A stretch of DNA of 33,492 nucleotides from the NCBI GenBank assembly GCA_964616545.1, contig CAZTUA010000045.1, forward strand, positions 1 to 33,492, in the 5' to 3' direction. Under the pieces are notes generated by a model that ran no database searches, had not been told where the DNA came from, and worked only from the letters and a program-made list of their open reading frames with translations. Position numbers and translations under genes: made by a program. Each line of letters opens with the position of its first letter. The first letter of the stretch is position 1. Below are positions 15,604 through 22,753 of the stretch, one piece after another. Origin of the DNA: JAQVEM01 sp964616545. GTDB lineage: Bacteria > Actinomycetota > Humimicrobiia > Humimicrobiales > Humimicrobiaceae.

Positions 15604-16782
15604 ATGATTAATAAGAATAAAACTATTATTTTAAGTGGTACTATAATTACTCCTTTCCAAATGCTTAAAGATAAAACCATCTGTATTGAAGAAGGAAAAA
15701 TAAGCTCAATCAAAGATAGAAAACATATAATTAACCATGTAGATGCAGAGGTAATTGATGCAGCGGATGGATTTATTGTGCCGGGCTTTATTGATATACA
15801 TATGCACGGTGGAGGCGGTTCTGATGTTATGGACGGAAGTTATGAAGCATTAAAGCAGATTGCGAAAACTAATTTAAGATCCGGCACTACATCTTTTCTC
15901 CCAACTACAATGACAATGGATAAAGAAAAAATTATCGCCAGCCTAAAAAGCGTTAGGGAAGCGCACGAAAAAGGAACCGGAGCTGCTGAAATTTTAGGAG
16001 TTAATCTTGAAGGACCTTATATAAATCCTTTAAAAAAAGGAGCACAGAAAGAGGAAGATATAAGAAGCCCCTCTATTGAGGAGTTTATTGAATTGAATAA
16101 GGCTTCCGGAAACTTAATACGTATTGTAACAATAGCACCGGAAATATCAGGAGCAGTAAATTTTATAAGATGGTTATCTGAACATAACATTATTGCTTCT
16201 GCTGGGCATTCTAATGCTACTTATGAGGAGGTACAGGAAGGTATAAAAGCCGGTCTGACTCATGTTACTCATATATTCAATGCTATGAGAAGATTCGATC
16301 ACAGAGAACCAGGAACAGCAGGTGCAGCATTATCTTCTCCTGAATTAATTGTAGAGATGATTGCCGATGGAATACATCTGCACCCTGTAACAATGAAAAT
16401 TATTGTAAAAATAAAGGAGCCGGAGAAGATAATTCTCATTACAGATGCTATGGCAGCTACAGGCGAGCCAGATGGAATTTATAGTCTGGGCGGACAGGAA
16501 GTTGTAGTAGCAAATGATGAGGCACGATTAAAGAACGGGACTTTAGCCGGCAGTATTTTAACTCTGGATAAAGCCGTAAGAAATATGGTAGATATAGTAG
16601 GAATATCATTAATTGAAGCGATCAGAATGGTAACCGTAAATCCGGCCAAGTGCCTGGGGGTTGAAAATAGAAAAGGAAGCCTGGAGCCGGGTAAAGATGC
16701 AGATATAGTTATACTGGATGAAAACCTGAGAGTTACGACTACTCTGGTAAGAGGTAAAATTGTTTACAGAGAAAAACTTTAA
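15604..16782 (+). CDS. nagA: N-acetylglucosamine-6-phosphate deacetylase
   Basis: A 392-residue NagA that removes acetate from GlcNAc-6-phosphate to give glucosamine-6-phosphate. The amidohydrolase metal site is visible: HMHGGGGSD (His66, His68), Glu136 in NLEGPY, His202 in AGHSNAT, His223 in THIFNAM, and catalytic Asp281 in TDAMAATG. Length is typical. A good AGGAGAG precedes the ATG. It is the last gene of the amino-sugar run; the NagB deaminase that would follow metabolically is not in this window. Confidence 0.97.
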   Translation: MINKNKTIILSGTIITPFQMLKDKTICIEEGKISSIKDRKHIINHVDAEVIDAADGFIVPGFIDIHMHGGGGSDVMDGSYEALKQIAKTNLRSGTTSFLPTTMTMDKEKIIASLKSVREAHEKGTGAAEILGVNLEGPYINPLKKGAQKEEDIRSPSIEEFIELNKASGNLIRIVTIAPEISGAVNFIRWLSEHNIIASAGHSNATYEEVQEGIKAGLTHVTHIFNAMRRFDHREPGTAGAALSSPELIVEMIADGIHLHPVTMKIIVKIKEPEKIILITDAMAATGEPDGIYSLGGQEVVVANDEARLKNGTLAGSILTLDKAVRNMVDIVGISLIEAIRMVTVNPAKCLGVENRKGSLEPGKDADIVILDENLRVTTTLVRGKIVYREKL

Positions 16783-16891
16783 AAGGTATTTTTTATACAC
16801 TTCACGTAACCAACTTATGAGTTATATTATGCTTCTGGTGAAATCATATTCAGATAAACGTTAATTTTTTAAACAATTTAGAGGAGCCATT

Positions 16892-18403
16892 ATGTCATAT
16901 ATTAAGAAAAATAAAATTAAACGGTCTTCCAGTGTTGAAAATAATATCAATAAGGAAAATAGCATTAAAAGAGAACTAAAAAAAGAGATATCACTCATGA
17001 AAGCACTTATGGATAATCTTCCTGATTCAATTTATTTCAAAGATAGAGACAGCCGGTTTGTAAAAATCAATAAAGCCACCGCTGAAAAAATGGGCTTAAA
17101 AACCCCGGAAGAAGCAGTTGGCAAGACAGACTTTGATTTTTTTGGCAAGGATATGGCAAAAATAGCATACGATGATGAACAGAATATTATAAAAACGGGT
17201 AAACCTATTGTTGATAGCGAATATAAAGAAACCTATAGGGACAAGGAAGACAGGTGGATTTCTATAACAAAAATGCCCTGGTACGGTGAAAGGGGTGGCA
17301 TAATCGGGATACTGGGCATAGCGAGAGACATAACAGGCAGAAAGAAGGCAGAAGAAAAAGTAAAATACCTATCCTTCCACGATACTCTTACGGGACTGTA
17401 CAACAGGACATATTTTGAAGAAGAGCTGGCAAGGCTTGATACCCGAAGGCAGCTCCCCCTTACAATAGTAATGGGAGATGTTAACGGCCTGAAGGTGATA
17501 AACGATGCATACGGACATGCAAAGGGAGATGAATTTCTAAAAAAGATAGCAAGTATCTTAAAAGATGCTTTTAGAGATGAGGATATAATATCAAGATGGG
17601 GAGGTGACGAGTTTATAACAATTCTGCCGAAGACTGCCTCCAGAGATACGCAGAACATTATAAAGAGAATTAAAAAGCTGTGCAGGGAAAGAAGCACAAA
17701 GGATATGCCCTTAAGCATTTCCCTTGGAATTGCAACGAAAAAAGAACCAGAAGAAAACATAGAAGATGTAATAAAAAAAGCCGAGGATAAAATGTATAAA
17801 TGCAAGGTAGCCGACAGCAAATCTGTTCATGAGAGCCTTGTGGAATCTCTTAAGGAAAACTTAAAAAAAGGAGATTCAAGAAGCGGCAGAAGCACCAAGC
17901 AAATGGAAGACTATGCACTGCTTCTCGGAAAAAAATTAAATCTGTCCTCTGCCAAGCTTGAAGAGCTAAAGCTTCTTATAAATCTTCATAACATAGGAAA
18001 GATTGCTCTGGTTGACGAGATAATGTCCAAGAGAGGAAGGCTTACAAAGGAAGAATGGGAAATAATAAAGGAGCTGCCTTTAATAGGATACCGTATTGCA
18101 GAATCCTCCCAGAAACTTAAAACCATAGCAGAGCCCATACTTGCCCATCATGAATGGTATAACGGAAGCGGATATCCGAGGGGCATAAAAGGTGAAGAAA
18201 TTCCTATTCTTTCAAGGATATCATGTCTTGTTAATGCCTATGAGGCCATGACATCCCCGAGGCCCTACAGAAAGAAAATGACAAAGAAAGAGGCAATAGA
18301 AGAGATTAAAAGATGCAGTGGCACACAGTTTGATCCTGCAATAGCAAAGATTTTTATTGAAGTGCTTAAAAAGGAGAAGAGGGAAAACGAAGAATCAAAA
18401 TAA
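16892..18403 (+). CDS. PAS-GGDEF-HD-GYP-like cyclic-di-GMP signalling protein
   Basis: A 503-residue cytoplasmic protein. An N-terminal PAS domain (about 35-150) starts with DNLPDSIYFKDRDSRFVKIN. A GGDEF domain follows with intact GGDEF at 237-241 and the RxxD inhibitory site five residues before it (RDED-IISRW-GGDEF), so it likely makes cyclic di-GMP under product inhibition. The C-terminal HD-GYP region (about 320-500) is degenerate: HD is HN (NLHNIGKI), and the downstream DG reads NG in HHEWYNGSGYP, so phosphodiesterase activity is doubtful. No transmembrane segment was seen. GAGGAG precedes the ATG. Its signal and neighbours' involvement are unknown. Confidence 0.93.
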   Translation: MSYIKKNKIKRSSSVENNINKENSIKRELKKEISLMKALMDNLPDSIYFKDRDSRFVKINKATAEKMGLKTPEEAVGKTDFDFFGKDMAKIAYDDEQNIIKTGKPIVDSEYKETYRDKEDRWISITKMPWYGERGGIIGILGIARDITGRKKAEEKVKYLSFHDTLTGLYNRTYFEEELARLDTRRQLPLTIVMGDVNGLKVINDAYGHAKGDEFLKKIASILKDAFRDEDIISRWGGDEFITILPKTASRDTQNIIKRIKKLCRERSTKDMPLSISLGIATKKEPEENIEDVIKKAEDKMYKCKVADSKSVHESLVESLKENLKKGDSRSGRSTKQMEDYALLLGKKLNLSSAKLEELKLLINLHNIGKIALVDEIMSKRGRLTKEEWEIIKELPLIGYRIAESSQKLKTIAEPILAHHEWYNGSGYPRGIKGEEIPILSRISCLVNAYEAMTSPRPYRKKMTKKEAIEEIKRCSGTQFDPAIAKIFIEVLKKEKRENEESK

Positions 18404-18653
18404 TATATTAGCAATAATAGTATTTATATAAATTAAGATAATTATTATACAGGTCCTTATAGGAATTTTTAAAGCTAATAGTAACAACATTAATCTCTGT
18501 TAACAATTAGCTGCTGGATTAGAAAGTATTACACTATTTACCTTCTCTCATAAACTTGTTTATAATCAAATAAATTATACCTTGTGATAAAAGCATTTTC
18601 ACTTTAAAGTAAAAATATTTTTTATTAAATAATAAAAATTATTTACAATAATC
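18404..18653. other. Intergenic region before the chaperone cluster
   Basis: About 250 bases of AT-rich sequence. It holds an interrupted inverted repeat (AGCTAAT at 18473-18479 with ATTAGCT at 18506-18512), the palindrome ACTTTAAAGT (18601-18610), and TTTTTATTA/TAATAAAAA around 18619-18638. None is convincing as a known operator. I see no HAIR (CTTGAGT-N7-ACTCAAG) or CIRCE element. Confidence 0.4.
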
Positions 18654-18682
18654 TTGACAATATGATTGGTATTTAATAAAAT
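18654..18682 (+). promoter_or_regulatory. Promoter of the hspR-like gene / chaperone cluster
   Basis: TTGACA at 18654-18659, a 17-base spacer and TAAAAT at 18677-18682. A start near 18689 is expected. It overlaps the 5-prime part of the longest reading frame, so the first codons of that frame cannot belong to a message made here. Confidence 0.75.
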
Positions 18683-18704
18683 TAGTACAGGTAAAAAAAG
18701 GTTG

Positions 18705-19037
18705 GTGGGCGTATTGTTTGATGAATATGATAAAAGTTATCCAATAGAGCTGGTAGCTGATTTCCTGGGCGTAAACAGCAGGACGCTTTATTATTATGAA
18801 AAGTTCAGGCTTGTGCGCCCCTTAAGAAGAGGCAGGAAAAGATATTATTCAAAAGCAGATATCAGGTGGTTAAAGTATATAAGGGAGCTTATGTACGACG
18901 AAGGAATGAATTTAAAGTCGATAATCATTCTGATAAAGAGAAGGGATAACGTAGTACTTGGAAAGTGTCCTGAAGAAGTGGTGGACTGTTTTAAAAATTA
19001 CCTGATGCATATTAATAGAGATATTGATGATGACTGA
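18705..19037 (+). CDS. hspR: MerR-family heat-shock repressor, HspR-like
   Basis: A MerR/HspR-type DNA-binding protein of about 110 residues, expected to repress the chaperone genes after it when DnaK is free. The MerR helix-turn-helix and wing span SYPIELVADFLGVNSRTLYYYE and RYYSKADIRWLKYIRE. The rest is short, as in HspR. The frame is open from TTG 18666, but the promoter at 18654-18682 rules that start out. GTG 18705 or TTG 18714 are possible, with poor ribosome sites, and I use 18705. Placing the repressor gene first differs from Streptomyces-type dnaK-grpE-dnaJ-hspR order. HspR assignment rests on context and MerR motifs, so other MerR roles remain possible. Confidence 0.8.
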   Translation: MGVLFDEYDKSYPIELVADFLGVNSRTLYYYEKFRLVRPLRRGRKRYYSKADIRWLKYIRELMYDEGMNLKSIIILIKRRDNVVLGKCPEEVVDCFKNYLMHINRDIDDD

Positions 19038-19047
19038 GAATAACTGA

Positions 19048-19080
19048 AAGAAGATTCTTCTTCAGGAGAAATTTTATAAT
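19048..19080 (+). promoter_or_regulatory. Palindrome and -10 element before dnaK (candidate operator/promoter)
   Basis: AAGAAGA-T-TCTTCTT (19048-19062) is a perfect 15-base palindrome. TATAAT follows at 19075-19080, and the palindrome overlaps the place of the missing -35, as an operator would. The upstream hexamer AGATTC is a poor -35. An HspR or other repressor site is inferred, not shown. Confidence 0.45.
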
Positions 19081-19130
19081 ATTTATTTGATTGTTAAAAA
19101 AGTAATAACAGAGGAAAGGATGTATATATT

Positions 19131-21080
19131 ATGGCAAAAGCAGTAGGGATTGACCTGGGAACAACTAATTCGTGTATAGCAGTTATGGAAGGCGGTAAGC
19201 CAACAGTTATAACTAATAGCGAAGGGAACAGAACAACACCTTCAGTAGTAGGCATGACCAAAAAAGGAGAAAGGCTTGTTGGGCAGCTTGCAAAAAGGCA
19301 GGCGGCATTAAACCCTGAGAATACTGTTTATTCTATTAAGAGATTTATCGGCAGGAAGTACGGTGAAGTTGAAAGTGAAAGAAAGATAGTGTCCTATGTG
19401 GTAAAAAAAGGCAGGAATAATCTTGCAGAAGTAGAAATGGGCGGCAAGGATTATACTCCTGAGGAAGTTTCGGCAATGATACTTCAGAAACTTAAAACGG
19501 ATGCCGAAAGCTATCTTGGAACAGAGGTCACAGATGCTGTAATCACAGTTCCTGCTTATTTTAACGATGCACAGAGACAGGCAACTAAAAATGCAGGAAA
19601 GGTTGCGGGGCTTAATGTTCTAAGGATTATAAATGAACCGACGGCTGCTTCGCTTGCTTATGGTCTTGATAAAAAGAAAGAAGAGAAAATTCTGGTATTT
19701 GACCTCGGCGGAGGAACATTTGACGTATCCATACTTGAGGTTGGAGAAGGAGTATTCGAGGTAAAGGCAAGCCACGGTGACATGCATCTGGGTGGAGACG
19801 ATTACGATGACAGGATTATGAATTACGTTGCCGATGAATTTAAAAAAGAGCATGGGATTGATCTAAGGAAAGACAGACAGGCGCTCCAGAGGTTAATAGA
19901 AGCATCGGAGAAGGCGAAGGTAGAATTATCTTCGGTTATGGAAACAAGTATAAGCCTTCCATTTATTACCGCCGATGCAAATGGACCGAAGCATCTTGAC
20001 GTAAAGATAACAAGGTCAAAATTCGAGCAGTTAACTGCGGATCTGACAGACAGATGCAAGGTTCCCCTTGAGAAGGCTCTGAGCGATTCAGGTCTAAAAA
20101 AAGGAGATATAGATGAAGTAATACTTGTAGGCGGAGCAACAAGAATGCCGGTTATTCAAAAGCTTGTTAAGGATTATATTGGCAAAGACCCAAATAAAGG
20201 CGTTAACCCGGATGAGGTTGTTGCAGTAGGAGCAGCTATCCAGGCAGGCGTACTGAAGGGTGACGTAAAAGATGTAGTGCTTCTGGATGTAACTCCGCTC
20301 TCCCTCGGTATAGAGACTCTCGGCGGGGTAATGACAAGACTGATTGAGAAAAATACGACCATTCCCACTAAGAAAAGTGAAATATTTACAACTGCAGCTG
20401 ATAATCAGACAAGTGTTGATATTCACGTGCTCCAGGGTGAACGGGAGATGGCAAGAGACAATAAAACCATTGGACGGTTCAGACTGGACGGGATACCCCC
20501 GGCTCCGAGAGGAATACCCCAGATAGAAGTAACCTTTGATATTGATGCCAATGGAATCGTAAATGTTTCTGCTAAAGATACTGCAACAGGCAAAGAACAG
20601 AAGATAACGATTACTGCAACCTCGCATCTAACAGATGAGGAAATAAAAAGAATGAAAAAGGAAGCAGAGGAGCATGCGGAAGAAGATAAGAAGAAAAGGG
20701 CCTTTGTCGATGCAAAGAACAATGCAGATAACATGATTTATTCTACGGAAAAACTGATGAAAGACGTTGGTACAAAAGTTCCTGAAGATATGAAAAAGAG
20801 CATAGAAGATCAGGTTGCGGCCCTGAAAAAGAGCCTTGAATCTGATAATGCTGATGAAATTAAAAAGGAAACAGAAAAATTGCAGAATCTGCAGAACGAA
20901 CTGTCTCAAAAGCTCTATGCACAGTCTGGAGCAGGAGCAGGACCTGGAGGCAGCACCGGCGCAGGAGAAGCTGGAGGCGGAAGCCAGACAGGCCAGCAGA
21001 GTGCCGGAGGCAAGCAGGAGGGCAGCGATGAAGAAGTAATAGATGCAGAATTTGAAGCTAAAGATGATGATAATAAGTAA
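19131..21080 (+). CDS. dnaK: Molecular chaperone DnaK (Hsp70)
   Basis: A 649-residue Hsp70 that folds and remodels proteins with a J-protein and nucleotide exchange factor. The signature GIDLGTTNS (6-14), the FDLGGGTFDVSILEV block and the VGGATRMPVIQ block are intact. The substrate-binding domain, lid and the conserved tail EEVIDAEFE are present, with a Gly-rich stretch before the tail. The ATPase domain between IGRKYG and YTPEEV is about as long as in E. coli, not the shortened form of Bacillus and Mycobacterium. The ribosome site (GAGGAAAGG) is about a dozen bases upstream. The gene lies 93 bases after the hspR-like gene. Confidence 0.98.
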   Translation: MAKAVGIDLGTTNSCIAVMEGGKPTVITNSEGNRTTPSVVGMTKKGERLVGQLAKRQAALNPENTVYSIKRFIGRKYGEVESERKIVSYVVKKGRNNLAEVEMGGKDYTPEEVSAMILQKLKTDAESYLGTEVTDAVITVPAYFNDAQRQATKNAGKVAGLNVLRIINEPTAASLAYGLDKKKEEKILVFDLGGGTFDVSILEVGEGVFEVKASHGDMHLGGDDYDDRIMNYVADEFKKEHGIDLRKDRQALQRLIEASEKAKVELSSVMETSISLPFITADANGPKHLDVKITRSKFEQLTADLTDRCKVPLEKALSDSGLKKGDIDEVILVGGATRMPVIQKLVKDYIGKDPNKGVNPDEVVAVGAAIQAGVLKGDVKDVVLLDVTPLSLGIETLGGVMTRLIEKNTTIPTKKSEIFTTAADNQTSVDIHVLQGEREMARDNKTIGRFRLDGIPPAPRGIPQIEVTFDIDANGIVNVSAKDTATGKEQKITITATSHLTDEEIKRMKKEAEEHAEEDKKKRAFVDAKNNADNMIYSTEKLMKDVGTKVPEDMKKSIEDQVAALKKSLESDNADEIKKETEKLQNLQNELSQKLYAQSGAGAGPGGSTGAGEAGGGSQTGQQSAGGKQEGSDEEVIDAEFEAKDDDNK

Positions 21081-21138
21081 GAGAGTAAAACAGTAAAGAA
21101 AAAACAGGCTGGATAAATATTAAAGGAGGTGCATTAAA

Positions 21139-21579
21139 ATGCCAATAGTAAGATGGGATCCGTTTAACGATATGGTTCAGCTTCGTGACGAGATAGGCAG
21201 ATGGTTTGAAGGTGTCACTGAAAGAGAAAGAGGAGTAAAGAAATCAGCGATATGGGCTCCGGACGTGGATATTAAAGAAACGGATAAGGAAGTGGTGCTA
21301 AGGGCAGATTTACCGGGCATGAAAATGGAAGATATTGATGTATCTGCGGATGAGGACCAGCTGGTGATTAAAGGAGAGAGAAAAGAAGAGAAAGAAGAAA
21401 AGGAGAAAGGTTATATAAGAGTGGAAAGGAGCTACGGGTCTTTCTACAGATCATTTAATATCGGGGTTCCGGTAAAATCCGACCAGATTAAAGCCACTTA
21501 TAAGGACGGTGTGCTGGAAATCAATCTGCCAAAAGCAGAAGCCAGGAAACCGAAAAAGATAGCAATAAATTCTAAGTAA
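21139..21579 (+). CDS. Small heat-shock protein Hsp20
   Basis: A 146-residue alpha-crystallin-type holdase that binds unfolding proteins and passes them to DnaK/ClpB. The alpha-crystallin domain covers about 40-135, with the DLPGMKMEDI and GVLEINLPKAE motifs. A C-terminal IAI (in KKIAINSK) supplies the IxI motif that docks to neighbouring dimers. The ATG has an excellent AAAGGAGGTG ribosome site. It is 58 bases after dnaK and is followed by a strong hairpin. Confidence 0.97.
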   Translation: MPIVRWDPFNDMVQLRDEIGRWFEGVTERERGVKKSAIWAPDVDIKETDKEVVLRADLPGMKMEDIDVSADEDQLVIKGERKEEKEEKEKGYIRVERSYGSFYRSFNIGVPVKSDQIKATYKDGVLEINLPKAEARKPKKIAINSK

Positions 21580-21615
21580 TGTATTACCAGACTATCGGAG
21601 AATCTATTTAATAAG

Positions 21616-21662
21616 TATGTCTGCCCATGACCTTCAATAAGAGTTATGGGCAGACATATTTT
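21616..21662 (+). terminator. Hairpin with short T-run between hsp20 and dnaJ-like gene
   Basis: A 13-bp perfect stem: TATGTCTGCCCAT (21616-21628) and ATGGGCAGACATA (21646-21658), with a 17-base loop, followed by TTTT. It could be an intrinsic terminator or attenuator that lowers expression of the downstream J-protein and clpB, or a stabilising hairpin for the hsp20 message. Confidence 0.65.
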
Positions 21663-21683
21663 AAAGCATAAAGGTGACTATAG

Positions 21684-22673
21684 ATGGTTGAATACAAAGA
21701 TTATTATAAAATACTGGGAGTAAGCAAGAATGCTTCCCAGGATGAGATAAAAAAAGCTTATAGAAAATTTGCACGAAAGTATCATCCGGACGCAAATCCT
21801 GATGACCCTAAAGCTGAAGAGAAATTCAAGGAAATCGGAGAAGCATACGAGGTATTGAAGGACCCCCAGAAAAGGGAAAAGTATGATCAGCTGGGCGCGA
21901 ACTGGAAACAATATGCCCGTGCTGGCTCCGGCCAGGGCTGGCCTGGCGGCGGAAGAACATATACCTATGATTTTGGAGGAAAGGGTTTTAATTTTGAAGA
22001 CCTTGGAGGCGGTTTTTCTGATTTTTTTGAAATGTTCTTTGGAAGGGGGGCTGATGAGCAGTCAGCTAATTTCACTTCCGGTTTTGGTTCCAGGTTTGGT
22101 AGAGGAACCGGAGCAGCAGCCTCACAAAAGGGCCAGGATATGCAGTCAGGGCTTAATATAACTTTAAGGGAAGCCTATACCGGTACGCAGAGGTCGCTTA
22201 AGCTCCAGAAAGAAGGAAAGGCACGCACAATTAATGTAAAAATACCTGCTGGCATTAAGGATGGCGGCAAAATCAGAGTAACTGGAGAAGGCGCCCGGGG
22301 TCTGTCCGGCGGTCCGTCCGGCGATCTCTACCTGGTAGTGAATATCAGCCCGCATAACTTCTTCACCAGGAAGAGCAATGATCTTTACTGTGAAGTACCC
22401 GTGACAGTAAAAGAAGCCTACTATGGAGCAAAAGTAGACGTACCCACTTTCGGGGGGAGGGTTATGGTAAAAGTACCTCCAAAAACCCAGGGCGGGAAAA
22501 CGCTAAGGCTAAAGGGCAGGGGAATGCCGGTATTAAAAAGTGGCGGATATGGCGACCTTTATGTAAAAATAAAAATAGTGCTCCCTGAAAAATTAACAAA
22601 TACGCAAAAAAAAGATTTCGATAAATTTTTAAAAAATTATGATGAGAATCCAAGAACGAATATTATCGTATGA
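21684..22673 (+). CDS. J-domain co-chaperone, CbpA/DnaJ type without zinc fingers
   Basis: A 329-residue J-protein that stimulates DnaK ATPase. The J domain (about 4-70) has the HPD triad at 34-36. A Gly/Phe-rich linker (about 75-150) contains GQGWPGGGRTYTYDFGGKGF. Two C-terminal substrate-binding domains follow, with no CxxCxGxG zinc repeats, so it is type II (CbpA-like). The start lies 11 bases after GGTGAC. It follows hsp20 after a hairpin and precedes clpB by 80 bases. Confidence 0.93.
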   Translation: MVEYKDYYKILGVSKNASQDEIKKAYRKFARKYHPDANPDDPKAEEKFKEIGEAYEVLKDPQKREKYDQLGANWKQYARAGSGQGWPGGGRTYTYDFGGKGFNFEDLGGGFSDFFEMFFGRGADEQSANFTSGFGSRFGRGTGAAASQKGQDMQSGLNITLREAYTGTQRSLKLQKEGKARTINVKIPAGIKDGGKIRVTGEGARGLSGGPSGDLYLVVNISPHNFFTRKSNDLYCEVPVTVKEAYYGAKVDVPTFGGRVMVKVPPKTQGGKTLRLKGRGMPVLKSGGYGDLYVKIKIVLPEKLTNTQKKDFDKFLKNYDENPRTNIIV

Positions 22674-22753
22674 CAGAGGATGTATTTTAAATAGTAATGG
22701 CGGTAATAATTTAAATGAGTTGATATTTATAAACGATAGGAGTGATTTTATAT

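Noticed and set aside
18473..18512. Interrupted inverted repeat AGCTAAT ... ATTAGCT after the GGDEF gene
   Set aside because: Seven-base arms, 26-base gap and no T-run; not convincing as a terminator or operator.
18619..18638. AT-only inverted repeat TTTTTATTA-AA-TAATAAAAA before the hspR-like gene
   Set aside because: Low complexity makes it likely by chance; kept only as a note for operator searches.
18404..19130. Search for HAIR (CTTGAGT-N7-ACTCAAG) or CIRCE elements around hspR and dnaK
   Set aside because: Neither sequence was found; the CTTGACA at 18653-18659 is the -35 hexamer and lacks a matching second half.
20094..20627. 177-residue open frame opposite dnaK
   Set aside because: Antisense shadow of dnaK with no ribosome site or recognisable domain.
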